This document shows, piece after piece, positions 1 to 7,303 of a stretch of DNA of 64,000 bases. A program made the translations under genes and the position numbers. Each line of letters starts with the position of its first letter. Within the stretch, counting starts at the first letter, position 1. The notes under the pieces are model-generated. The model saw nothing but the letters and a program-made list of their open reading frames with translations, ran no database searches and was not told the DNA's origin. The stretch comes from a virus. The stretch is from the IMG/VR virus record IMGVR_UViG_3300045926_000283, positions 1 through 64,000 of that record. One strand, written 5' to 3'.

Positions 1-200
1 TCCTTGGCGATCTCCTCGGTCTCGATCTTCTCGGCTTCGGTCTTCGTCTTCACATGCGGTCGGTTCCCGCGCGCGCGCACGAAGTCGTCGATGTAGACGG
101 AGCGCCGCACGCCCTTGACCATCAGCCGGCTCTCCCAGCTGTGCTCGCAGCGATGGTCGGCGTAGGGGCAGGTCTTGCCGCAGGCTTTGCGGACGCTCAT
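1..200 (-). CDS. int: Tyrosine-type integrase, N-terminal part (cut by window edge)
   Basis: The reading frame opens with ATG at 200 and runs off the left edge, giving about 66 residues. It begins with a cysteine cluster (KACGKTCPYADHRCEHSW) and continues with RRSVYIDDFVRARG and a Lys/Glu-rich helix (TKTEAEKIETEEIAK). A short CxxxCP...C head followed by a 'resemble-my-own-site' strand and a charged helix is typical of the arm-type DNA-binding N-terminus of phage tyrosine integrases. The catalytic domain lies outside the window, so the call rests on the N-terminus and on the excisionase-like neighbour. The start overlaps the stop of that upstream gene (ATGA), so the two are translationally coupled. 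A temperate lifestyle follows if correct. Confidence 0.62.
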   Translation of the reverse strand, partial: MSVRKACGKTCPYADHRCEHSWESRLMVKGVRRSVYIDDFVRARGNRPHVKTKTEAEKIETEEIAK

Positions 201-406
201 CGGTAGTGCCCCACGGGCAGCGCCGTGTTGGCGCCCGCGTCGCGCCAGTCGTAGAGATCACCGCGCGTGATGCGGACGATGCGCCCGGTCGATCCCAGGC
301 GCTGCACCTTCAGGTGCCCGCCCATGTACCCCCGCCGGATGGTGTGCTCGCTGAGCTTCAACTCCCTGGCCGCCTCAGCGACGGTGAGCGGCTCTTCTTC
401 AGGCAT
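197..406 (-). CDS. xis: Excisionase-like HTH protein (MerR/HTH_17 type)
   Basis: A 69-residue protein beginning MPEEEPLTVAEAARELK. The pattern LTVAEAARELKLSEHTIRRGYMGGHLKVQRLGS... followed by RITRGDLYDWRD is the winged helix-turn-helix of the HTH_17/excisionase family: recognition helix SEHTIRRG, a wing with a basic turn, then a closing helix. It would bind attachment or regulatory DNA and direct excision. ATG 406 was chosen because AGGAGGGCAC precedes it; the longer frame start upstream has no such site. Its stop overlaps the start of the integrase-like gene. A simple transcription regulator is the alternative. Confidence 0.72.
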   Translation of the reverse strand: MPEEEPLTVAEAARELKLSEHTIRRGYMGGHLKVQRLGSTGRIVRITRGDLYDWRDAGANTALPVGHYR

Positions 407-456
407 GTGCCCTCCTGTCCCCCGGGCCATCCGGGGCAACTCAGGGCTATTGTAGC

Positions 457-561
457 TCATCCCCGCCTCCCGCTGCGAAACCGCCACCACTCAATGATCA
501 GCACCGTCAGCGCTGCGAGGATCGCCGTCGCCAGCAGATTCCCGCCGATTTCAATCGTCAT
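457..561 (-). CDS. Small single-pass membrane protein
   Basis: A 34-residue frame, MTIEIGGNLL... to ...RFRSGRRG, with one hydrophobic segment (about residues 8-24) and a basic Trp/Arg-rich C-terminus, which predicts an N-out/C-in single-pass peptide. The start at 561 lies against the short pentanucleotide array (564-628), whose GG-rich transcript supplies the only Shine-Dalgarno-like sequence. No family is recognised. Coding status is plausible because of the clean membrane segment, but unproven. Confidence 0.42.
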   Translation of the reverse strand: MTIEIGGNLLATAILAALTVLIIEWWRFRSGRRG

Positions 562-563
562 AA

Positions 564-628
564 CCACACCGTACCCTGCCGTGCCGGACCTGACCCTGCC
601 GTGCCGTGCCCGACCTGACCAGACCGGA
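564..628. repeat. Short pentanucleotide-phased CC array (13 units)
   Basis: Thirteen consecutive 5-base units each start with CC: at 564, 569, 574 and so on to 624. The last base of each unit is A or G. On the transcribed minus strand this is GG every five bases. It has the same design and orientation as the long array at 1872-2383. It fills the gap between the methyltransferase-like stop (632) and the small membrane protein start (561). Confidence 0.85.
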
Positions 629-631
629 TTC

Positions 632-1192
632 CTAGTCTCGACTCGCCTGCCGAACGCCGCCCTTGACAAAGACCACACTGGCGATCGTGTGATCACCGAG
701 CACATCGCCGCGATATTTCCAGTCCGTCCCGCCCAGCACCCGCAGCCCGCCGCGCCGCACCTCGCCAATCAGCTTCTGCAACCCGACCGCGTCGTAGATC
801 CGCCGCCGCCCCTGCCACCCGCGCGCGACGTCCTTCCCCACCGCGTTCCACGCCGCTACGGTGCAGACGAACAACCCGCCCTCGCACAGCGTGCGCGCCC
901 AGGAGTTCAGGAACAGCACCGGCGCGTCGACGTGATCGAGGATCTGCAGCGCGAAGATCGCGCCGACCGGGCCGGGGTCGGGCGGGGTGAGCGGATCGGC
1001 CAGCTCCACCGCCTCGGGCAGCGGGCAAGCGAAGGGCAGCCCCGATCGATTCAGCACCCACACGCGGCCGCGCGTCGGTCTCGCTGCCTGCCACACGCTG
1101 ACCGCACTCGCCGCCAACGCTTCCTGCCACGCCGCCGGGGTGAGGCAGCCGGGGAAGTCGGCGAGGTCGCAGGTGCGGGTGAGGGCGAGCAT
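632..1192 (-). CDS. Class I SAM-dependent methyltransferase-like protein
   Basis: A 186-residue protein starting MLALTRTCDLADF. Residues about 40-130 read like the core of small class I methyltransferases: a VWVLNRSGLPFACPLPEAVE stretch, then GPVGAIFALQILDHVDAP (motif IV position) and SWARTLCEGGLFVCTVAAWNAVG (post-IV helix and strand). A clean GxGxG motif I is not visible, so substrate and activity are open. Start ATG 1192 follows GGAGG with a 5-base spacer; the earlier in-frame start overlaps the upstream gene out of frame. It lies 14 bases after the stop of the RAMP-like gene and ends against the 564-628 array. Confidence 0.5.
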   Translation of the reverse strand: MLALTRTCDLADFPGCLTPAAWQEALAASAVSVWQAARPTRGRVWVLNRSGLPFACPLPEAVELADPLTPPDPGPVGAIFALQILDHVDAPVLFLNSWARTLCEGGLFVCTVAAWNAVGKDVARGWQGRRRIYDAVGLQKLIGEVRRGGLRVLGGTDWKYRGDVLGDHTIASVVFVKGGVRQASRD

Positions 1193-1206
1193 CACCGCCT
1201 CCACGA

Positions 1207-1839
1207 TCACTGGAGGACGATCTTCTCGAAGTGCGTCACGGCAAAGCGGCCGTACGACGGCCGGTAATCCCCGAGCCCGCACAAGCGTCCGGCGTTCACC
1301 AGCGTGTGCTGCAGCAGCGCCGGGGGGATGTACTCCGGCAGTACCACCTGCAGGTCGTAGCGCACCTTCCACCCGGCCTTGAACGCCGGTCGCACGCGGG
1401 TGATGCCGCGCTGCTGCACCGGCGCGCGCCGCTTGTCCTCGTAGTCCCACTTCTTCGTCCCCAGCGAGGCCAACGCGGTCAAGGACACGACCCCCGCCTT
1501 GAAGAGATCCTGCGCCGACTTCCGCGGGCTACGCGGATCTTGGGCGAACTTCGCGGCGCCGATCAGCGCCCCGATCAGGTACGTGCCAGGGATGCAGATG
1601 TCCTCGTCTTCGTCGCGGTAGACGTACGATTCGAGGTCGTCGGTCTTCTTGATCTCCGACCCCTTTGGCGCACGCCCCTTGTCCTCGATCGCCTCGACGT
1701 TCCAGCGATGCGCGAGAAAGTCGGCGACGCCGGTCACCTCGACGCGTGCTTGGTAGGGCACGCTCATCTCGATGAAGGCCGCCGCGCCGTTGGTCACCGG
1801 ACCGATCGCTGTCGGGTCTTTCTCCTTCGTCCTAGCCAT
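1207..1839 (-). CDS. Phage protein with RAMP-like glycine-rich C-terminus
   Basis: A 210-residue protein. The N-terminus is a strand-rich segment (FIEMSVPYQARVEVTGVADFLAHRW). The middle carries ICIPGTYLIGALIGAAKF, and the C-terminus ends LLQHTLVNAGRLCGLGDYRPSYGRFAV. A closing helix followed by GLGDYRPxxGRF resembles the glycine-rich loop of RRM-fold RAMP proteins (Cas7/Cas6 type), and similar tails occur in uncharacterised phage proteins; a structural relation is inference. Start ATG 1839 follows AGGAG. The longer frame upstream to 2121 translates the pentanucleotide array and is rejected. The long array lies immediately upstream in the same transcript. Confidence 0.68.
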   Translation of the reverse strand: MARTKEKDPTAIGPVTNGAAAFIEMSVPYQARVEVTGVADFLAHRWNVEAIEDKGRAPKGSEIKKTDDLESYVYRDEDEDICIPGTYLIGALIGAAKFAQDPRSPRKSAQDLFKAGVVSLTALASLGTKKWDYEDKRRAPVQQRGITRVRPAFKAGWKVRYDLQVVLPEYIPPALLQHTLVNAGRLCGLGDYRPSYGRFAVTHFEKIVLQ

Positions 1840-1871
1840 GTTCGTCGCTCCTCTCCCTCTCACCAGGTGAA

Positions 1872-2383
1872 CCACACCGAACCCCACCAAGCCCCACCCC
1901 GCCGAACCGGACCGTGCCGTGCCCTGACGAACCAAACCCAACCGCACCCTGCCGCACCGGACCACGCCCCAGCACGCCATGTCCGACCCCACCAGGACTT
2001 GCCACGCCACACCCGACCAAACTCGACCCCACCGCACCCGACCTGACCAAGACCTTGCCTTACCAGACCATGCCCGACCTGACCGCGCCGAACCCGACCT
2101 CACCGGACCATGCCGTGCCACGCCTCACCGCACACCGCCCTACCCGACCTCACCCCACCCCGCCGTGCCACAGCTACGAAACCGCACCAGGACCTTGCCA
2201 CACCCGACCTCACCTGACCGTGCCACGCCTGACCGAACCGTGCCATGCCGGACCAAACCGGACCCGACCCGACCCGACCAATGCCATACCCTGCCCGAGC
2301 GAAGCGAACCATACCGAACCGCACCTAACCGCGCCTCACCACACCGTGCCCAACCAAACCACACCCAACCGGACCCTGCCTCA
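1872..2383. repeat. Long degenerate pentanucleotide array, CC every 5 bases
   Basis: About 100 consecutive 5-base units of the form CCNNR on the plus strand (YNNGG on the transcribed strand). CC starts fall on positions equal to 2 mod 5 from 1872 to 2047, 3 mod 5 from 2053 to 2278, and 4 mod 5 from 2284 to 2379, with a brief disturbance near 2170-2190. Only two single-base slips therefore break the phase over 512 bp. The other three positions vary, so it is not a simple satellite. It begins about 30 bases before the start of the RAMP-like gene and ends exactly at the helicase stop codon (2381-2383). The period is not a multiple of three, so the open frames through it are by-products. Confidence 0.93.
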
Positions 2384-4009
2384 GAGCCAGCGTTTCAGTC
2401 TCGGATCGCAGACGCACCGTTCGATCAACGCCGCACGTGATCCCACCAACCGCAATCCCTCCGCGCTTCTCGCTCGGGAGAGGGCGACGTAAATCATTCC
2501 AGGCGTTTTAAAAAATCCGTCGCGGATGTTGACCTGGACTTTGTCGAGCGATAAGCCTTGGCTTTTGTGGGTCGTACTTGCGTAGGCGACCCGGAGCGGC
2601 ATGTAGGTGATCCCGCCGACGATCTCCCACTTGCCGTCGATCCGCTCCTGCTTCCCCTCGGCCATCAGCTCCTTCCGCCTGGCGCTGTCGCAGGGGATCT
2701 TCACCTCGCGCTCGACCGGCACGACCGTCACGACCTCCCTCGTGCGCTGCAGCCGGACGTAGGCCGCGCGCACGATCTTGTCGAAGCCGCCGGTCGTCTC
2801 GTCCCACACCGTGGTGTCGCCGACGTCCTCGATCGTCCCCAGATCGCCGTTCACATACAGCAGCCGCCGGCCGATCCCATCGCCGGTCCCCGGCGTGCGG
2901 CGGTTCGCCAAGACCATGATCAAGGCGCCGATTTTCAGCTGCAGCTGTTGTGGAATCCCCCAGGTGTCCGGCGGCTTCTCCGGGTTGCCCCACTCGCTGC
3001 GCTGCTTGCCCCAGCGCGCGCTTCGGAAGCTCACGGGAGCCCCCTGCACCTTTCCCAGGCACAGCCCGTTGTAGCGGTCGACCGCGTCGTTCTTCGCGAG
3101 GATCGTCGGCCCCTCGAACTTCTCATCGGTCTCGTGCTGCAAGGCGCCCCGCGCCAGGAAGTACTCCGCCACCGCCTCGCCTCTCCCCTCTCTCGCCGCT
3201 CTCAACACCTCGATGAAGCCGGGGTCGGCCTGTCGCCGAATCTCGGTGAGCGTCTGCACGTGCGGCGCGAACTTCCCCCACTCGTCGCTCTCGAACGCGT
3301 AGGTCGCCTTGACCGGCGCCAGCTGCAGGAAGTCGCCCACCAGCGTCAGCCCCATCGACGGCGGCGGCCCCTCGTCCTCCTCCCGCTTCTTGCCGATCAC
3401 GTAGCCCTTCTCGTTCACATCCTCGATGCCCTTGACCAGCAGCGACAGCTGATCGCCCGCGAGCATTGACACTTCATCCAGCACCAGCCGGCGCACCCCG
3501 CACTTCCACAGCCGTCCGAGCTTCGCCGCCAGGAAGCCGCTGATGTACAGCTCCTGCAGCGAGGCGGTGTCGAAGTAGCCGAGCACGCTGTTGATGGTCT
3601 CGCCGCCCAGATTGATCGCGGCGATCCCGGTCGTCGCACAGAGCAGCAGCCCGCTGTCGCTCTCGGCGTGCGCCTTGGTCAGGAAGGTCTTGCCGCTGCC
3701 CGCGGCGCCCGCGAGATAGGTGAAGGGAGGCACCGGATCGCTCCACCAGCCGTCGGCCTCAAACCGATCGGGCGCAGCAGCGGTCGGCTCAAGATCCACA
3801 CCGGCCGGTGGCGGCGCCGCCCCCACGAGGAGGTCGCCAGGAGGAGCTGCGACAGGACGATCGCGATCTCCCATCTCACGATCACCTCGATCGAGCCGGT
3901 CGTACGCTGTACCAGTACGTACATCCGCATCGTGCGAGTCTTTCCCCTGCACGCCGGCCAGCGTCGGCAGCGCCAGCCCCGCTTCGGTGGTGAGCTTCTG
4001 CTTCTGCAT
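2381..4009 (-). CDS. PIF1/Dda-type SF1B DNA helicase
   Basis: A 542-residue helicase. After a variable N-terminus (about 90 residues), Walker A is GAAGSGKT (101-108), Walker B LVLDEVSML (175-183) and motif III VGDFLQLAPV (224-233). Near the C-terminus come THKSQGLSLDKV (motif V region) and YVALSRA (motif VI). This set is diagnostic of 5'-3' SF1B helicases such as PIF1, RecD2 and T4 Dda, which act in replication restart and recombination. Start ATG 4009 follows GGGAG. It lies one base from the cold-shock gene and is followed directly by the long pentanucleotide array. Confidence 0.93.
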   Translation of the reverse strand: MQKQKLTTEAGLALPTLAGVQGKDSHDADVRTGTAYDRLDRGDREMGDRDRPVAAPPGDLLVGAAPPPAGVDLEPTAAAPDRFEADGWWSDPVPPFTYLAGAAGSGKTFLTKAHAESDSGLLLCATTGIAAINLGGETINSVLGYFDTASLQELYISGFLAAKLGRLWKCGVRRLVLDEVSMLAGDQLSLLVKGIEDVNEKGYVIGKKREEDEGPPPSMGLTLVGDFLQLAPVKATYAFESDEWGKFAPHVQTLTEIRRQADPGFIEVLRAAREGRGEAVAEYFLARGALQHETDEKFEGPTILAKNDAVDRYNGLCLGKVQGAPVSFRSARWGKQRSEWGNPEKPPDTWGIPQQLQLKIGALIMVLANRRTPGTGDGIGRRLLYVNGDLGTIEDVGDTTVWDETTGGFDKIVRAAYVRLQRTREVVTVVPVEREVKIPCDSARRKELMAEGKQERIDGKWEIVGGITYMPLRVAYASTTHKSQGLSLDKVQVNIRDGFFKTPGMIYVALSRARSAEGLRLVGSRAALIERCVCDPRLKRWL

Positions 4010-4010
4010 C

Positions 4011-4259
4011 TCAGTCTCCCAGCCACGTGACGTGTTCGGCGCGCGCGCCCTTCGGTGTCTGCTGCGGCTCGAAGGTCACCCGGGCGCCGGCCGACAGCTC
4101 CGCCAGCGAGCAGTTCTCCAGGCTGGTGTAGTGGAAGAAGTAGTCCTGCCCGTCGTAGCGCAGGAAGCCAAAGCCGCGATCGGGAACGGTCCTGAGCACG
4201 GTGCCGCGGACCAAGGTCGGGCCCGGCTGCTCGATGCGCTCGGTGTGCTTGCCCATCAT
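4011..4259 (-). CDS. Cold-shock domain nucleic-acid-binding protein
   Basis: An 82-residue single-domain protein. RGTVLRTVPDRGFGFLRYDG (RNP1 region) and DYFFHYTSL (RNP2 region) are the two aromatic RNA/ssDNA-binding motifs of the CspA fold; the closing strand is ARVTFEPQQTPKGARAEHV. It would bind single-stranded RNA or DNA, as a chaperone or antiterminator-like factor. Two start codons lie in tandem (ATGATG); the first, at 4259, has GGAG six bases upstream. It is part of the recombination/replication operon beside the helicase. Confidence 0.93.
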   Translation of the reverse strand: MMGKHTERIEQPGPTLVRGTVLRTVPDRGFGFLRYDGQDYFFHYTSLENCSLAELSAGARVTFEPQQTPKGARAEHVTWLGD

Positions 4260-4268
4260 TGGCGTCTC

Positions 4269-4478
4269 CTAGTGCGCGGCGGGCTGGTCGAGCGGCAGCG
4301 GGACGTCCACCTCGCGGCGGCGGGACTTCTTCGCCGAGCGCTTCGGCGCCTTCGTTTCGATCGGGCGGCGGCGGGCGACGATCGCCTTGGCGAGCGCCAG
4401 CGCGGTCTCGGCGACCGGCTGGTCGGCGGTCTCGAAGTAGTGCAGCACGGCGACGATCGGATCCTTCCTCTTGCTCAT
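4269..4478 (-). CDS. Small basic protein of unknown function
   Basis: A 69-residue protein (MSKRKDPIVAVLHYFETADQ...) with a short helical N-terminal half and a Lys/Arg-rich C-terminal half (KAPKRSAKKSRRREVDV). ATG 4478 follows GAGGAGGCGTG and overlaps the stop of the Acb2-like gene (ATGA). The composition suggests a nucleic-acid-binding helper, but no family is recognised. Confidence 0.72.
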   Translation of the reverse strand: MSKRKDPIVAVLHYFETADQPVAETALALAKAIVARRRPIETKAPKRSAKKSRRREVDVPLPLDQPAAH

Positions 4479-4702
4479 CACGCCTCCTCGACGACTGACG
4501 CGGGGTCGTTGAAGACCACGGCCTTGATCGCCCACATGGCTGTCTGCTCGTTGTTGGTGAGCGCGATCGACTGCTGCCGCGACAGCGGGCAGACTTCCTT
4601 GATCAGACGCTCTCCCTCTGAGAAGTGCGCGCGGAGCTTGGTGATCTTCGCGAGCCCCTCCGGCGAGGGTTGGTGATAGGCGTATGGTTTGTCGATCGGC
4701 AT
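4478..4702 (-). CDS. acb2: Acb2-type cyclic-nucleotide sponge (anti-CBASS), probable
   Basis: A 74-residue helical protein. The C-terminal helix pair CPLSRQQSIALTNNEQTAMWAIKAVVFND matches the signature of Acb2/DUF7681 (Acb2/Tad1 helical hairpin): a (P/C)xSR-x-x-S-x-ALTxxExAxMWAxxA pattern after an N-terminal helix containing SPEGLAKITKLRA. Characterised Acb2 proteins form hexamers that sequester the cyclic di- and trinucleotide messengers of CBASS and so block its effectors. The length fits the family (about 75-100 residues). Start ATG 4702 shares a base with the upstream stop. Identification is by motif memory only; ligand range is unknown. Confidence 0.78.
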   Translation of the reverse strand: MPIDKPYAYHQPSPEGLAKITKLRAHFSEGERLIKEVCPLSRQQSIALTNNEQTAMWAIKAVVFNDPASVVEEA

Positions 4703-4818
4703 CAGCGCACCCCCAGGTCGCGAAAGTGATCGACGACCGTGCGGCTGTCGCGACGCAGCCACCCGTCCGGGATGAAGAACAGCCAGCGCAGGAACGCGCG
4801 CCAGTCGATCCCCCTCAC
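4702..4818 (-). CDS. Small Trp/Arg-rich peptide
   Basis: A 38-codon frame starting GTG 4818 (VRGIDWRAFLRWLFF...DHFRDLGVR). GAGGAGGCGCC just upstream is a good ribosome-binding site, and the start overlaps the upstream stop (GTGA) while the end overlaps the Acb2-like start. An amphipathic, aromatic N-terminal segment is visible. No family is recognised. Confidence 0.5.
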   Translation of the reverse strand: MRGIDWRAFLRWLFFIPDGWLRRDSRTVVDHFRDLGVR

Positions 4819-5132
4819 GGCGCCTCCTCGTCCTCCTGCGGCCGGATCAGAAATCTCGGCGTCGCCTCCCCGAGCCACGCGCCCACGGTGTTGAACTCGA
4901 ACCACTCGCGCGCGTGCTCCTCGCCCATGTCCTTCGCCAGCGCGGCGAGCGCCTTCTCCTCGTCGTAGAGAATCGCCGGCTCCTGGCCGAAGCCATACAC
5001 GACGCCGACGATCGCTGGGTCGAAGGTCTCGGGCGGATCGAGGAAGATCAACTCGATCGCCCGATCCTCCGCCCACGCCGACAGCCGATCCCTGAGCGGG
5101 TTGCGTGCGGCCATCGGGCGCTTCTTGGTCAT
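4815..5132 (-). CDS. Conserved phage protein of unknown function
   Basis: A 105-residue acidic protein (MTKKRPMAARNPLRDRLSAW...). It contains FDPAIVGVVYGFGQEPAILYD and EWFEFNTVGAWLGEATPRFLI, segments I recall from uncharacterised proteins of many tailed phages. Start ATG 5132 overlaps the upstream stop. Its place between the zinc-ribbon protein and Acb2-like genes puts it in the early operon. No catalytic motif is visible. Confidence 0.75.
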   Translation of the reverse strand: MTKKRPMAARNPLRDRLSAWAEDRAIELIFLDPPETFDPAIVGVVYGFGQEPAILYDEEKALAALAKDMGEEHAREWFEFNTVGAWLGEATPRFLIRPQEDEEAP

Positions 5133-5794
5133 GGCCGGATGTTGTCGACGTTGGCAAAAGCTCGGAGCAGGGCGCCGCACTTGCTGCACTGCACTTCGTA
5201 GGGCACCTGGCCGTCCGCGCCCTTGCCGACGTTCTCCTCGTAGTACCCCTCGCCGCAGCCCTTCTTCCCCTCGATCACCTGGATCTGCCCGGCGCCGTCG
5301 CGCACGCGGATGTCGCGCTCCTTGCTGCAGCGCCAGCTGTACCTGAGGTCGGCGCCGAACTCCTTCCCCGCCTGCTGTGTCACCGCCTGGATGTACGCCT
5401 GGTTGCTCTGCGGCTTGCTCTTCACGCCGCACGCTCTGAGCAGGTAGTCGAACTCGCTCGCCACCACGCTCTTGTCTTTCCCTCTCGCCCGCTCGTTGTT
5501 GGTCATCCGCGTCTCGAACGGCTCGCCGTTGCTCTTCCCCTGCGGCGACTGCACGATCAACAGCGGATGGTCGCGATCGAAGTGCGCTCGCACCCGCTGG
5601 GGCGGCGTCTTGTCGGCGACGTCGAACACGTCCCAGACGTTCGACAGATCGCTCGGCAGCTTGAAGCGGTAGGCGCCGGGCGGCGGCGGCGGGGTGAACG
5701 TCCCGAACATCGGGAGGTCATCCAGCTCCTGGCCGGCGGTGGGGAGCTGCTCGGTCCGCAGCATCCCGGCGAGTTCTTGCAGGCTCTTCGACAT
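5129..5794 (-). CDS. Early operon protein with C-terminal zinc ribbon
   Basis: A 221-residue protein. The N-terminus carries a proline run (FTPPPPPGAYRFKLP), the middle is mixed alpha/beta, and the C-terminus has paired cysteines (WRCSKER..., GCGEGYY and VQCSKCGALL), which look like a zinc ribbon. It lies between the ATPase and the helicase/exonuclease genes, where phages often carry a single-strand-binding or loader protein; that role is only positional inference. Confidence 0.75.
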   Translation of the reverse strand: MSKSLQELAGMLRTEQLPTAGQELDDLPMFGTFTPPPPPGAYRFKLPSDLSNVWDVFDVADKTPPQRVRAHFDRDHPLLIVQSPQGKSNGEPFETRMTNNERARGKDKSVVASEFDYLLRACGVKSKPQSNQAYIQAVTQQAGKEFGADLRYSWRCSKERDIRVRDGAGQIQVIEGKKGCGEGYYEENVGKGADGQVPYEVQCSKCGALLRAFANVDNIRP

Positions 5795-5800
5795 AACGGG

Positions 5801-7303
5801 TTACTCCTTCTTGGTGGACGATGGAACGGCTGACGGGTCCGTGGTGCCGGGTGCGCGTTGCGGTGGTTTCATCCCGGGCGGTGCGGGCGGCGCGGGCGCT
5901 GCCGTGGCGATCGCCGGATTGACGACGCCGCCGTCGCCGTTGCCGGTTGGCGCTGCGGGGGGAGCCGGTGCGGCAACGGCAGCCTTCTTCGCACGCGGGA
6001 TCGCCATCGGCGCGGCGATCGGCATCGTGGTGGTGGTGGTGGTGGTGGTCGTCGTCGGCGACACCGCGGCCGCTGCCGGCGCGAGCGGCTTGGTCGGCGT
6101 GGTGAGCGGCGCGATCCCGCTCGCCGGTTCCGCGGGCGGCGGCGGCGTGACGCTGAAGCCCTTCCCGCCGTACTCGGTCGGCGTCCCGGCCAACCCGGGC
6201 GCGTCGGGGATGTCGTCCTCGGCGAGCGCCTTTCGCAGATCCTCGTCGAGGAGCGTGAAGACTCTCCCGAGGTTCGCCTGCGTCCACGGTTGCCCCACCG
6301 GATCGATCAACTTGTCCGGCAGCCCGGTCGGGCTCGCGCTGGTCTTCAGCAGGTGACGCCGTCCCTGCGGATCGGTGAACGGCCGGAGGAACAACGTGAA
6401 CAGATCCTCCTGGCCGTTGTCGCTCTTCGTCTTGCCCATCTCGAAGCAGTTGCCGACCCACGCGGGCGCTTCGTCGGTCGCCGCACGTCCCGGCAGCTTC
6501 GGCCCGACGATCGACAGCCCGCCTTCGTCGCTCGCCTCCATCGTCAGCGCGGTGAACACCGGCCCCTCGACGAGGTTCGGGATGGAGAGCGCGTTGTTGA
6601 TGAACTCCTTCGCCCGGCTCTGGCCGAGGCCGATGTCCGCCCGGTTGTTGCCGCCGATCCGGATGTCGCCCGAGACGATCGGCGCCCCGTGTGACGCCTT
6701 CTCGCCGCCGATCCGCCCTTCTCCTCGCTCGTGATCGAGGAAGGTCAGGACCTCGCCGGTCATCGAGGTCAACCCGTCGTACGCCACGCCGCCGACGCGC
6801 TCGAAGCCTTCGGTCTGCCGGACGTTCTCTTCCACCAGCTGATCGCCGAGCTGGATCATGTTGCGGCACTGATCGCAGTAGGTCGGCGCGAGCTGACTCC
6901 TGACCGGCAGCGTCGCGAGCAGATGCCCCTGCCGGCAGCGGACGTAGTAGGCGCCGGTGACCGGCGGTACCAGCCGCACGCCGGGCGAGGTCTCGCCGGT
7001 CGCGGCGTTGATCGACGAGGGCCAGTAGCCCTTCGTCGCCTGATAGAGGTTCTCGATCCCGAGCCCCTCGGCGCTCCGAGTCCGGACGCGCCAGAAGCGG
7101 ATCAACCCCTGCTTCACGAGCTTCTGCACCAGGGTGGGGATCGCGCCTCCATCCCAGGAGTACAGCAGCAGCACCTTCTTGTCGTGCGCTTCCCAGAGGT
7201 AGCGCGCGAGCGTCGCCAGCAGCGACGTCTTGCCGCTGCCCGGGACGCCGATGAGCAGCGTGGCGGTGAGGATGCGACGGACCGACTGGATCGCTTCAGC
7301 CAT
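5801..7303 (-). CDS. P-loop ATPase with long Pro/Ala/Thr-rich tail
   Basis: A 500-residue protein. Walker A GVPGSGKTSLL sits near residues 19-29 of the chosen start and is followed by KVLLLYSWDGGAIPT. A zinc-ribbon-like insert (YYVRCRQGHL...YCDQCRNMI) follows. The C-terminal 130 residues are low complexity, including ten threonines in a row encoded by an ACC run. It resembles phage RecA/AAA-type nucleotide-binding proteins beside recombination exonucleases. Start ATG 7303 (MAEAIQSVRR) is preferred to 7318 because GGAG lies 9 bases before it. It overlaps the upstream gene by 8 bases. Confidence 0.85.
   Translation of the reverse strand: MAEAIQSVRRILTATLLIGVPGSGKTSLLATLARYLWEAHDKKVLLLYSWDGGAIPTLVQKLVKQGLIRFWRVRTRSAEGLGIENLYQATKGYWPSSINAATGETSPGVRLVPPVTGAYYVRCRQGHLLATLPVRSQLAPTYCDQCRNMIQLGDQLVEENVRQTEGFERVGGVAYDGLTSMTGEVLTFLDHERGEGRIGGEKASHGAPIVSGDIRIGGNNRADIGLGQSRAKEFINNALSIPNLVEGPVFTALTMEASDEGGLSIVGPKLPGRAATDEAPAWVGNCFEMGKTKSDNGQEDLFTLFLRPFTDPQGRRHLLKTSASPTGLPDKLIDPVGQPWTQANLGRVFTLLDEDLRKALAEDDIPDAPGLAGTPTEYGGKGFSVTPPPPAEPASGIAPLTTPTKPLAPAAAAVSPTTTTTTTTTTMPIAAPMAIPRAKKAAVAAPAPPAAPTGNGDGGVVNPAIATAAPAPPAPPGMKPPQRAPGTTDPSAVPSSTKKE

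Noticed and set aside
1914-2492. Open frames of 70-190 codons on both strands through the pentanucleotide array
   Set aside because: All six frames stay open because the 5-base pattern lacks stop codons; the products are Thr/Pro/Arg or Gly/Val/Arg low complexity without start sites.
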